The position numbers and the translations under genes were made by a program. Shown here in pieces: positions 12,341 to 23,769 of a DNA stretch of 64,000 nt (within the stretch, counting starts at the first letter, position 1; the number at the start of each line of letters is the position of its first letter). The notes under the pieces are model-generated. The model saw only the letters and a program-made list of their open reading frames with translations. It was not told where the DNA came from and made no database searches. Source of the DNA: Coptis chinensis (lineage: Eukaryota > Streptophyta > Magnoliopsida > Ranunculales > Ranunculaceae); NCBI GenBank assembly GCA_015680905.1, contig CM027381.1, positions 89,491,501-89,555,500 of the forward strand, given 5' to 3'.

Positions 12341-12503
12341 CACCCGGCAATTCTTTCTACTGCAGCCACAAGCCCGACTTATATCGTATAGAAATTCTAG
12401 CTTCAAAAACCTTAACATCATTTAACCAATTTCTAACTACTGAATCTCCCTTCCTTTGTCTGCATCATAATTTAAAAGAACCACATAAGAATCATAATGT
12501 ATC

Positions 12504-12698
12504 CTAACCAAGTCCCTTGTCTCTCGACAAATTTATGTTGCTTCTACTCATCCATTCATTGACCCCCATCTCTCTAAAAATAATATTTGCCGTCTTGAGC
12601 AACCCAAACTTGGCAAATGCATCAACCAATGCACCAACAACATATAAGTCCACATAACACATTATCAACTGACCACGAAATCTTCGAGTATGAAACAC
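12504..12698 (-). pseudogene. Fragment of a pentatricopeptide repeat (PPR) protein
   Basis: The minus-strand frame contains DLYVVGALVDAFAKFGLLKT followed by ANIIFREM, the usual 'alpha-helix A plus alpha-helix B' signature of a plant PPR unit (typically D.YV..ALVD.YAK.G....A..VF..M). Only one to two repeats are present and both sides are unrelated. PPR proteins bind organellar RNA. This piece is too short to act and is a remnant. Confidence 0.6.
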
Positions 12699-12780
12699 TA
12701 TAGAGTTTACAAATACAGCAGAATGTGTCGAAAAACGAAGGAATCATCTCACCAATGGTAAGAGAAGTTAACAAATCACA

Positions 12781-13730
12781 AAAAAAAAAAAAAAAAAAAA
12801 AAACTATTCAAGTACTAAAAAGAGTAAAGACGCATTTCTTTTCTTGATAGAAACCAGGGTAAAGTGGGGAGCAATTTGTGCCAAATAAACAATTAGGGGG
12901 TAAAGGGGACCAAGAACGAAACAAAAAAGAAAAAGCCAGTTGAGTTGAGTACCTTTTGCGAGTGCAAGACAATAAAACAGCCAATGTGTAAAGGGGAACA
13001 TGTAACAATAATCAAGTCGCAAAATGTGTTAAGATGAGAAGTGAGTGGAATTGAGATGAGAAAATCGAAAACTTGATCAAGGCAGACAGTGAAAAAAAAA
13101 AAAAAAAGGTACGTACCTGTATCTGTATCTGAGTTTGAGAGAGAGGAGTAATCGAGTGAGGAGAAAGAGAAGGGCATGAGTTCCTGGCGCGAGAGAAAGA
13201 GATAGAGAGAACGAGTGAGGAGAAATTAGGAGAAGTTTGTGCGAGAATGAGAAACAGAAACCAACCAAATCAAATGCCATTCTGGGCCATGTACCCCACT
13301 CGGCGCAGAACGTTCGTTCCATCACTTGATAAATTCTCATAGACTTTTACCAATTTTAATTCTTCAATATAAATACAAGCCATGAGACTATGAGAGCTCT
13401 TGAACTATGATACTAGAATAACTCAGATGCAGTGGGGTGTGAGCGGAGGGTGAAAAAGAAAGAGAAAGAGAGAGTTGGGTTTGGTTGAGGAGGGTTCTGG
13501 GCGAAGGAGAGTTATGGGAGAGGGAGCAAGTGAAGAGGGGTGTATGGGGGAGTAGTGGCGGGGAAGAGGTTGGCTGGGGAGAGAGAGAGAGTGAAGTTGT
13601 GAAGAAGGAATGGGGGCACAGCTCACTTGATTATACACACACATCTCGGAGCACACACACAGGTATCGAGGCACACACACATTTCAGATTCAGATCAACG
13701 GCGAGATAATACGGTTAAAGAGATGATCTC
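12781..13730. other. No gene identified: homopolymers and leader-like tracts
   Basis: A runs at 12780-12802 and 13090-13106. Between 13120 and 13280 the minus strand is a CT-rich plant leader type with CAGGTACGTACC that could be a donor. Between 13437 and 13600 the plus strand is GA-rich (again a pyrimidine leader on minus), followed by CA-rich GCACACACAC repeats near 13650-13680. No downstream coding exon could be assigned on either strand. Confidence 0.5.
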
Positions 13731-14000
13731 GGTACCCGGTTGTAGAGATCTCGAATCCATTGATTATTCACTACTTCATCTGCAAGCAAAAATGCATTAA
13801 TAAAGCAATAAAATTTTCATGCAATCGGTATGTTCATCAAATGTAAATGCGCTCCCCCCCATGGGCCATGTCATGTTCATTTGACAATTTGACATTGGTA
13901 AATTTCACGTTGTAATCTCAAATTCCGTTGCTCTGTTGTCTCATTTCAACACGACTCCACGATGCGATCATCTCATGAACGTACACAGAGGTAAATACAA

Positions 14001-14960
14001 GGGTAATTGCTTGATTCGGTTATGATAAAAACACATTGTGCTCCAACCGGCCATGTCTTTTAATTTTGACCAATTCAACAGGTTTTTTACCTTTTTGTCT
14101 TTCTTTACAACACACTCTTTCCTCCTACCACACTCTCTCTCATCTGCAACACACACTCTCTCCTCTTGTATTTCTGATGTTGACAAACACATTGATAGTT
14201 GCCGTTAGATTCTCTTCACGATACGTAGTGACAATTGTTAACCGTTAGATTCAACCCAACAAAAACGAAAACCTGGTAGTCATTTAAACCAGTAGAATTA
14301 CCTATTGTGGGAATGAGGGAGTAGCAATTTCTTGCTCTACTATCAGCAACTGTTTCGTAGTTTTTGTTGTACGAACATGAAACAACGTTGACCTCAATTT
14401 TTGTGCCAAACTATAAATTGTTTTACAAACCTCCAAAACTTCCAATTTTTTTATTTCATCTTCTTGATTATCCTCTCTTTCGCAATTTTGGTAAGGTTTT
14501 TCATGAAGGACAAGAACACAAATCTTGATAATGGATTTTTCTAAGGTTCATCTTCTCGATTATTCTCTCCTTCTACGATTCTCATTGTTTATTGATATGT
14601 TTTGAACTTTGGTTTGTTGTCTTCAGTGTTGGTTTGTTTCTAGGTCGTCTTGGGTTTGTTTTTACGTAGTAGTGTATAGAGTTTTTTATGGTTTCCATAG
14701 TTATGTTTACTATTTCCATATTGATTTTGTTCTTGTTGTATGGAGTGAAGAAGTATGTAACAGGTGAGGTGAAATTGAGAGTGTTTCATGTGTATATTTT
14801 CTTAGAAGGAAATGTGTCTTGTGGAAGGTTTGTCCAAGTGCATGAAATTGAGTTTTTGTGTAATGTACTTGATGAACAAGTCCCTTTCTAGATCAATGAA
14901 AAAATTGACTACTTGAATATGATTCAAAAGTAGAAGAAGACAATTGTGCAGTCATTGTGG
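14001..14960 (+). repeat. Left long terminal inverted repeat of MULE 1
   Basis: Matches the reverse complement of 25716-26825 in blocks: GGTAATTGCTTGATTCGG, CTCCAACCGGCCA, TTTCCTCC..CCACACTCTCTCTC, GATACGTA, CAACCCAACAAAAA, CTATTGTGGGAAT, GTTGTCTT.AGTGTTGGTTTG and GGTGAGGTGAAATT.AGAGTG. The inner part copies what is transposase coding sequence in the right arm, but lacks about 150 bp (an intron and part of an exon). Confidence 0.85.
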
Positions 14961-16052
14961 TGAGCTTGGATTGCCTTTTCAGCTGCGGTTCCGCCAGGTT
15001 TTAGCAATGAAGACTGTGTGAATGTCACCATCAGTTATACTTATATGTACCGTCAGCAACTTGGGTTTCTTTGGAAATCCCACTTCCACTTCACAAATCA
15101 CTTTGTGGAGTTTTGGAAGTACGTTTCACTGTATAAGTTTGGGCATGAATCGATGTAATGGTATTTTATGGTTTGTGAAACGGCCGATTCATTGTGCTTA
15201 AGTGTCAACACAGTAACTGTTAATGTTCACATATTTTGTTTGTGATTATATCAGGGGGCACCCTTATATCAGTGTTGTTGTTTATAAGGAGATAAATGAG
15301 AAAGAAATCTGTATGGAAACTCAATAAGAAAAGATGTATTTATCATTCACAAAACTGGGCTGGACGCCTGGACGTGCCATTTTAAACGGAGGTAACCGAC
15401 AACGTATTATGTATGATACATCAGCAACTAAAGCCATAAACAAGAACACAATTAAGACTATCAGGTTGACTTTAATATACACCTATAACTTATATACAAA
15501 AATAATATTATCCAATAACAAGTTAAACAAAAGTTATCTTTGATAAGTTTATCCAATACCAAGTAAAGCAAAAGTGTAGTATTTAATAACACATACTGAA
15601 GTTGAGAAGTAGTAACTAGCATCTCAGTGCCATATTTCACCATTGTTCCCACCCAACTCAGTTACAAGCTTGTCCATTGTTCAATATTTAAAAAGTTTTC
15701 TTATACAAATAGCCAAAATGTTTTGAAGTCCCACCCTTTGTAAAATGACTAGAATTAGAAGTTGCTGATGGTTAGTACCTAAGAATATGTCTGTACGTAG
15801 ATAAACTGGTGAGATGAAGAATCTAGTTTGGACAGGAAAAATCTTTGCCACGTGTTAGGAACGATACAATAGCATTAATTATTTGCCGAACAGTTGAAGA
15901 AATGATGGGTTTTTAACATTTAACGGGCATGTGTTGGTAGTAATATGTGTGTGCTAATAAGGACTGTTCAATGTTCATTTTCGGACAAAAAAAACCGCCC
16001 AAATTGAAACCCTTGAATCCCTAATTTTCTGACCATTTCCAATCTTTCAAAA
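14961..16052. other. MULE 1 non-coding stretch upstream of the ULP-like gene
   Basis: No recognisable coding sequence. It holds three of the GTTGCTGA-type motifs (15053, 15421, 15761) and presumably the promoter of the plus-strand gene that starts near 16053. Confidence 0.5.
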
Positions 16053-19000
16053 ATGAGAAAGCTTAATTTGACTGTTTGTATGTCACTCGATAAAATGCAT
16101 AAATTGTTCAAGACATTCACTACTGCAGAGAAAGAAGATTTTGAGAAGTCTTGCTTCGGGAAGTTTTTAAGAATTAACAAGAGAATGCACACCTCTTATA
16201 ATGGGTCTTAGTGTGAAGCCGGTTTCTAATTCATTCTACACAGCAGACGTGAATATCCTATCCCAATTTCGTGCAAGGTTTTTTAAAAGAACCACGGTTT
16301 CTGAAACAGAAATATTGGAAGCTAGAAACTTGGCAAAATCAAGTGTTGGTGAAGAAAGTCAGAATGATGTGTTTAGGCTGAATAGGTTGTATGTACTGTT
16401 GCAGGTTGTGCTCCCAGGATATGCTAGGACGGTTGATGGGAGGTATATTGATCTAGCCGAGAATTTAAATGCATTTGATAGCTTTTCTTGGGGCACACCT
16501 TTGTTTGAAATGTTGGAAGAGTCTTTGGAAGACATGCCTAATCTAGTGAGTGTCGGAAAGGATTCTTTTGCAGTTTATGGTTGTTTAATTTGTTTTGTTA
16601 TTTGAGTATATCTTCACATCCCATCTCTTGGGGCTTGGAGACAAATTGATGGTAGGTTCCCAAGAATACTAGATTGGGTAGACTTGCCTTCAATAAACAT
16701 ACATCTACATACTTACAAGAAAAGATTCAGCCTCTTAAGGGGAAGGCAGTGGTGTTGGAAAGTCTAGATCAGTTTGAAGGAGAACTGAATGAAGAAGTGA
16801 TAAAGGATGCTTTGGAGCAACATGCCATGCAAAGTGGCGTAGCAATTTCAGGAAAATACAATAATGAGAAACTGTTTCAAAGACAGGCAAAAGTAATTAT
16901 AGGCCTTGTAAGTAACTTGTTTTCTTTACTGTGTTCAACAATGTTGCATGTTGTATCCCAGAATGATAATATATGGGTAACCAGTTTTTGACATTTGAAG
17001 TACTCATATAATCTTATAATATTATAGAAGTTGTAATATGATATGGGTACCCTATTATATAGTCTTGAATTGGAATTGCAAATGTTGTTATATGAAGCAC
17101 TGATAATGTGTTGTTATGGAATTGCGTGTTTCAGCATTTTTTCATATATGAAGCAATAATATGTTATGGTACCATGATTGATATATTGTGGAACAATATA
17201 TGTCAGCAACAATGTATCTGTTGTGGTTTACAAATAGTGAAGTGGGATCTTAATTATATTCTTTGTTATGTGCTCTGATTAATCTAAAACAGGTTACTAA
17301 GGAGGTTAGGGTTGTTGGGGATATACTCCAGAGTGAAATAAGGACTAGCATGGAAACAATAATTTAAGAGATTGTTCATGGTGGGTTGAAAGGTGGTATG
17401 GAAAGTTCAGAGGTTGAGGTTGTGAAAGGGCCTAGAACAAGGAGTAGAAGTTTAGAGGTTGAGGTTATGAAAGGAGCTACAACTAGAAGCCCAAAGAAGC
17501 CAAGCAATATAGGTATTGATGCTATACTGAAAACACCAATAAGGTATTCCCAGAAGAAGGTTCACTCAGAACCTAAGAAAGGGAGTTCATCTGCTTCTAA
17601 TAAAGTTACCTTTGAGGTTTCTCCTAATTCCTCATATCAAAGAAAAAGAGCATTGGACAATGATCAAAGCCTTGAAGTTCTGGGAGATATTTCAATACTT
17701 GCTCAGTATGAAATAAAGAAAAGGAAAGTGGTCAATGTTTGTGGTACCCGAGTTTAGCCATAAAAGGCAAGCAAAGATAAGACTATAAAGGCTAGTGAGA
17801 GGCAAAACTTGAAGAAAAAATATCAAATCAGTGAGAGAACAAGGGAACAGGAGATGAAGCTTAAGGAAGTAGAGACACCCAAACAGAGAAGAAAGTTGAT
17901 TCAGGTTGAGGCAGATGAAGATGAAGATGTTGAACAACAACAAAGAGGGCAAAATAATTCGGTGTCAGTTGATGCAAGTGCTTTGTAAGAGATTAGTGAG
18001 GTCATACCAAAAGGGATATACCAAGAACATATTATGGAGCTGGAGGAGGACCTGGTGGGGGTACAGATTGTTATAGTACCTTATGCTGAATCTGCAATGC
18101 TTGACCATGTACCCTTTTACTCTCCTTTGGCTTGTGCTTTAGTCGTTCCTCCTGGTGATCTTAATGGGGAAGCAGTCCTGAATAGAGAAATGGAAAAAAT
18201 CAGTTTTGCTTCACTTTTGGCTGGAAGTGCAGAGCTCCCTGATATAACCGAATTGCCAACCTTATCACCATTAGAAGGAGCAAGCACTGAAGATGTTGTG
18301 GCATCTGTAGATGATGATCAGAATAATATGGGTCAGCATGATGCTACTGATTTGGAGGAACCTAATGTGGTACTCATTCACACTCAAATGGAGGTGGAAA
18401 TGGATAAGAAAATTGAAGATAGTGGCTGTAGAAAAGGAGGAGGGAAAAAAAACTGGGAAAAGAAAGTACTAGTTTATGGGAAGAGAAAATAGGAAAGGAA
18501 TGTGACTCATTAATCAAGGTTGCTCTGTCATCAACCTTTTACAAGAAAATAACTACCACAGGTGAGGTAAATGTTGTCAATTATTACTGGAGAAAGTTCA
18601 GTAGGAAGAAGGATCAACAGAGCTCTCCAGATATGAGAGTTTTTGGGTACGATCAAGTCATTTCAGTGCATAATTCGTTACATGGAAGACAGTGGGTGGA
18701 TGGTGAGGTAATAAATCTACCATTAGTAATTTGCTGTACAACTATCATCAACTTGGTATTAATGTTCAAAGTAAACTACTACAGAAAGTTAATTGTTACT
18801 AATTACTATATGATTATTTTCTAGGTTCTCAGCTTATATGTCAAGCTATTGATAAGGTGGTATAAGCAGCACTGTAAGGAACATGCCATTCCAGAAGAAG
18901 AAGTGTATACTGTTGTGGAGGATTTTTACTTTGTTGTGAGTTCTCTATACTTTAATACTAAGTTTCTGTTGAAGCTTACTCACTATTCTTCCTTAAGTTT

Positions 19001-20220
19001 GATAAGCTTTATCATCACTTTGTGAATGTAGAAATTCATCATAAGAGAGTATGGGATATTCAAGAAAAAGCTACAACACCCAAGTTTTCGAGCTGCAAGC
19101 CCAGAGGAGAGAGTGGGTAATGGTTTGTACCATACAGATGAAATTATGAAAGAGTATTTGGACCCCTTTGAAGGAAGGATTAGAAATCAACCGCACCCAG
19201 TACAGGATAAGGGAGTAATTGTACCTCTTCAAGTTCATGGTAGTCACTGGATTGTTGACCAAATTTCTGATGAACAACTAGCTTTGGAGAGAATGATTCC
19301 TTATGTGCTCAGGTGTGTTGATCCAAGCTCCACTGTTGATTTGAACACATCATGGGCTCGTGAATTTGTTAGTGTCACACAACCACCAGATTCCAATAGT
19401 TATGGGTTATATTGCCTTGCCTTTATTGATAGTTTTCTTAGAGGTGTTCCTAAGAGGGTAAACCATATTGACATGCAACCATTTAGAATGCGGCTGAGGA
19501 TTGGAATGGATATTATATCTTGTGGATTAAATCCATATGAAGTACCTAAGAATTCGAAAAGAATTCGAAAAGAGGTTGACAGAAGGAAGTCCACAAGCAG
19601 AGAGGACCAATGGCACCCTTCAGTGTAAGCAAGAGGAGAAGGGTGCTGAGAACCAAGTGGCCAAGGATGTAGCTGCTACTAAGAAAGAGGCACTAAAGCA
19701 AGTTGACATTGGCATAAAGCTACATAGTGCAGATTCAGCTGGAATTGACAAAGAGCCCAAGGATGCTGAAGCAGCTACTGAGAACAAAGTGGACATTGAA
19801 CAATGCCAAAAGAGTCAAGCAGATGTAGCTTGAAGTGACCAAGTGAACAAGGATGCTGAAGTAGCTACTGAGAACCAACTCTATATTGACCAATGCCAAC
19901 AGAGTCAAGCAGATGCAGCTGGAAGTAACCAAGTGAACAAGAATGCTAAAGCTACTACTGAGAACGAACTCTACATTGACCAATGCCAACAGAGTCAAGC
20001 AGATACAGCTGGAAGTGACCAAGTGAACAAGGGTGATGAAGTTGCTACTGAGAACCAACTCTACATTGACCAAGATGAAGAGAGTCAAGCAGATGCAGCT
20101 GGAAGTTAGGTACAGCTGAAGGATGCAGAAAACAACAAAGATAAGGATGGGAACACTGCTGAAAATGGTGAAGATGGGTCTGCTGACCAGCAGGTGAACA
20201 TAGCTAAAGACAAGAACTAG
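16053..20220 (+). pseudogene. DUF1985 / Ulp1-like (C48) peptidase-like gene of MULE 1
   Basis: From ATG 16053, segments read as DUF1985 (KSCFGKFL near 16137; then 16201-16605 with RLYVLLQVVLPGYARTVDGR and FSWGTPLFEM), separated by stops. Next come 16674-16991, a basic low-complexity stretch (17294-17757, with the near-repeat SSEVEVVKG / SLEVEVMKG), an acidic stretch (18034-18492) and the C48-like domain (about 18830-19628). Ulp1 proteases remove SUMO-like tags using a His-Asp-Cys triad. Here His is in HGSHWIVD (codon 19245-19247) and Asp in VDPSS (19320-19322), but the position of the Cys in DSNS-C-G reads Tyr (TAT, 19401-19403). A repeat-bearing tail follows to a stop at 20218-20220. A clear intron is seen at about 18706-18823 and another near 18936-19031. 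Several frame breaks (e.g. TAG at 16207, TGA at 19831) suggest decay. The missing Cys suggests loss of catalysis even before that. Confidence 0.8.
19750..20106 (+). repeat. 90-bp coding tandem repeat, about four units
   Basis: Units start near 19750, 19843, 19933 and 20023, exactly 90 bp (30 codons) apart for the last three. Each encodes a unit like VNKDAEVATENQLYIDQ plus CQQSQADAAGSNQ. The period is a multiple of three, so expansion keeps the frame. The first unit ends in TGA (19831-19833) where others have GGA. The tail is acidic, Gln/Asn-rich and looks disordered. Confidence 0.85.
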
Positions 20221-20464
20221 GGGACATTTGTTATTATTATGTCAAGAACTAGGGGAACATAGCTAGAAGATGTCTGTTATTATTTTGGAACAAGGTTGTG
20301 TCTAATTTTGCAGTGCTTCATTTTGATAAACGTAATATTTTGATGTCAGTGGTTTGTTTTGATAACGTCTCTCATTTTCAAGTTACAATCCTAAGTGTTT
20401 CAATTGTGGCGTTAATTTTATATTATTTTTTTTATAGAATTTGTTTTCTTTGCTACCTTATATA

Positions 20465-20570
20465 TATTTTTTGATTGGTAAGCCTATTTTAAATGAGATA
20501 AGTAACTCTTTGATACTAGCGGGGTTCGAGCCCCAGACGTCTGTTATCATCACCCAAAGGTTTTACCGAC
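20465..20570 (-). mobile_element. tRNA-derived SINE (copy 2)
   Basis: About 106 bp matching copy 1 (shared GATTGG.AAGCCT.TTTTAAATG, TAACTCTTTGAT and TTATCATCACCCAAAGG). The B box is present, and the 5' end stops at the A box. Flanking repeats TTTGCTACCTTATATA (20449-20464) and TTTGCTACCTTACATA (20571-20586) form a 16-bp target duplication with one mismatch. The duplication itself overlaps the A-box sequence (CCGACTTTGCTA on the plus strand), so either the 5' end is truncated or the insertion used matching sequence. Confidence 0.82.
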
Positions 20571-22099
20571 TTTGCTACCTTACATATTGATAACTTCAAT
20601 AGACAAAACACCTGCCACTTTATAAACAACAAAATACCATTACATTGATTCCCAAATAACTTACATAGTCACTGAAAGGCCAATGAAAATCCAAATAACA
20701 TTACAAATGTAGTTGCGAACAATACTTCTATATGTAGCTAATGGTTAACTCAAATGAAGTCTTCGTTGGTAAAATCAGTCGGAACCCTACTGAAAAGTCA
20801 ATCCAAGTAGCATCATTTGTCACAGTAGGGCAGGTTGCTCTGTTGTGTCCAAGGGCACCACAACGGCTGCACCTTCTCCTTTGCACTGGCACACCCTCCC
20901 CTTTAGAACGTTTCCTCTTCTTTTGGGGCCTGCCAAACATTACCTCATTTGTAGGAGGACGAACCATGATGTTGTAACTTCCCTAATGCCATTGCTCTTG
21001 CCCTTCAACGGTGTCCAATTCTCTTGATAGGTATCCATCATCGTTTCCTTTGAGTAGCACAACAAGCAGAAGTCATACACACAGAACCGACCATCGTCAA
21101 TGGCCTTCGTCGCATGGGTGCAAGGAATACCAACTTGTTGAAAAAAACCACATGTACAACATTTATTTAGTAGGTCCACTGTATCCATGCACCCTACGCT
21201 GGTAATCAAGTATACGTACTCACTAGTCCTCATTGTAGTGAACGATCGACTAACATAACGAGAGGAAATGATTACATCCTCAGCTTATTTCGTCAGCTTC
21301 AAAGTCATGATCCGATAGTCATAAAAGTGTCTCATAATGTTCATTCGAATACCATTTAGCAGAGATGTAATTGGCATAGCTCACTCAAGCATAATCATCT
21401 TATTCCAACTCTCGATATGATTTGTATAACAAATTCCATACCTTCTCATTTTAGCATAGGCAAATGACCACTGTTCCTTAGGAATCTTTATTATTTTTCC
21501 ATAACCTTTACTATCATTACACCAAATGTTACACATGATTCTCACAAAGTTAGATTTATCATAAGTTTTTGCTGCGACCTTAACTTCCCTTGGTGTCTTC
21601 TTTGCTGACATTGTTAGAGATATGTTGTGCACAAAAGCAATGGTACGCATTTGGAAGGATTTTTTGCACAGCCTAGAGAATGCTTGTATGCCTATCTGAT
21701 AATAGAACAAACTTATCTGTAGGACCAACTACAACATCTCTGAGTTTCTGAAGAAACCAATCCTAATGTTCATTGTTCTCTTTTAGGACTACACCAACTG
21801 CAATTGGAAAGCAATAACTATCTCCATTAACAGCAAGAGCAGTTAGGATGACAGACTTGTATCTACCCTTCATGAAAGTTCCATCGATCATAATCAATGG
21901 ACGAAGGCACCTTCTGTAGGCACGAACAGTTACGACATAGCTCAGAAATAAACGCTCAAACCTGTGCTCGCTTGTTGTTATTATATCAGTGTGGCAATCT
22001 GGATCAATTTTTTTCAGTTATTTAAAATAAATTGGTAGCATCTAGTATGATTGACTGAAGCTTCCCCGTATCTACATCGAAACAAAATAAACCAGCTGA

Positions 22100-22400
22100 G
22101 GTTACATATGCCTAACAGTTACTTATTTAGTTGCTGACAGTTACACGTCATTTAGCTCTCCTAACGCCATGACAGATACAAGTCAGTTACAAGTTAATCG
22201 AAAAGTTGATACATGTTCTTTATAATATACTCTAAAAAATAATTTGGTGTACAAATAGATGTTCTTCATAGTATACCCTAAAAACGAAATTGTACTAAGA
22301 CTTTACATATTCCTACTAGTTCTCTTCATAGTTGCTGACAGTTACAATAATACTTTGACATTTTCTAACGCAATTTCTCTGGCCCTCCACGCAACTTTAT
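22100..22400. repeat. Local diverged duplications within the MURA region
   Basis: Segments around 22101-22170 and 22302-22370 share TTACATAT.CCTA, AGTTGCTGACAGTTACA and CTAACGC. Between them TGTTCTT.ATA.TATAC.CTAAAAA occurs twice about 50 bp apart (22214, 22260). They sit where the MURA frame is lost, next to the segment encoding WRAREIALE. Confidence 0.55.
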
Positions 22401-23769
22401 ATATCACATCAGTTAGTTGTGCCTGTTTCACCTCCAACTACAGGTTCTTTGCAGTCAGTTCTTCATTGTCCCTAAGCTTGGACATAACAATTTCTGAAAC
22501 CCACTTTGCGTCTGCTTGTGAATTTTTTGAAACAACCTTATCTTGTGCACAAGTGTGTGCATCTCTAAAAGTTATAACCACTCATATATTCAGACCCAGT
22601 TGCAGGTTTTGCATACAAATGAAATGGACAGTTAGTTGCCTTACACTTCATTACCAACTTTTGGGAGGAAGTATTGCAACGACGTAAATCAAACATGTGT
22701 GCAATTGCATAAGATTTCATGTCTTTCACGAGATCATCTCGAGTGGAGTAGTGCTGGCCTACTTTAGGGGGTTTAAACTTCATCCCCTTATTACAAGGAT
22801 TTACAACCTCATTTTGGTTCGTAAGGGTTTTTGGACTATGAGAACCACACAAAGGATCATATCCTTGATGTAAGTCTTCGGAATTCATATCTTTAGCACC
22901 AAAAACCATAGTATCAACCATTCCCTCCAATTTGAAATCAATCTCACCTTCTCCATTGCCATCATTCACAACTATCATAGGTGTGTCCCCCCACAAATAC
23001 TCTTGACTTCGGTTCGGAGTCGACCATATATCACCATCATCATGATCGTATTTTTCAACTTGATCATCATCTTCATCATCATCATCATCAACTACCATAA
23101 CTTCACCCGCAACATCATCTTTATATTCATTTTGAAATTCAACATCCTCATTACTTCGAGAACTGCCGATTATGTTTTCTTGAGGAATGTCAGCTGTATC
23201 AACTAAATCATTTTGTATTTGAACTTCATCATCATCTTCATTTTGAAATTCAACCTCCTCATTACTTCGAGGACTGGGAATTATGTATTTTTCAGGAATG
23301 TCAACTGTATCTCCATATGGATTTTGCGAATCAAACTCTTCATAGTCGGGTTGATTAACATCTTCAACACTAGTGGGATCATCCTCTGCATTACAATAGC
23401 TTAACCATTAGTGCTCGGATTATCAACAACTCAAACTATATTATCCCCTGTAATGTTTATACTGCTCACCTTCAATGATAATTGCAAGAGGTATCCTCCC
23501 GTCTTTTGATTTATTTGGAACTACCAACTGCACTTGAGCTTCCCTTTGGGAACAAATCTAAAACGGTTATTAAATGTAAGTAATTTAGCAAGGATATATT
23601 AGTAACTAATGCATTTACAGGCGTACAACATGTTCGCCATCCCTTACCTGCCATGACCTTTATGAACGTCTCAAAGCTGTATGGGACCTTTTTAATGACG
23701 TTTTCATTTTCCACATCTTACAATTGACGAGTCGCAGTTGAAGGTTGTTCTAGCTGTCTCTGGGGAGGC

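Noticed and set aside
6870-13447. Shared ~20 bp at 6870-6892 and 13430-13447 as a target duplication around the APM1-type segment
   Set aside because: Only a short imperfect match; flanks are unrelated and no element ends are seen.
13485-13709. Arg/Glu/Gly-rich ORF
   Set aside because: Product of GA-rich repeats; no domain pattern and the opposite strand looks like a leader.
13960-13975. GATGCGATCAT resembling the 5S rRNA start (Cassandra-type LTR)
   Set aside because: Only 11 bp match; the rest of 5S is absent.
19550-19571. Exact 11-bp tandem duplication GAATTCGAAAA at the end of the Ulp1-like domain as the cause of the frame change
   Set aside because: The duplication is real, but removing one copy does not join the domain frame to the repeat-tail frame.
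22259-22687. 142-codon plus-strand ORF in MULE 1
   Set aside because: Opposite strand of the MURA gene and its local duplications; no protein features of its own.
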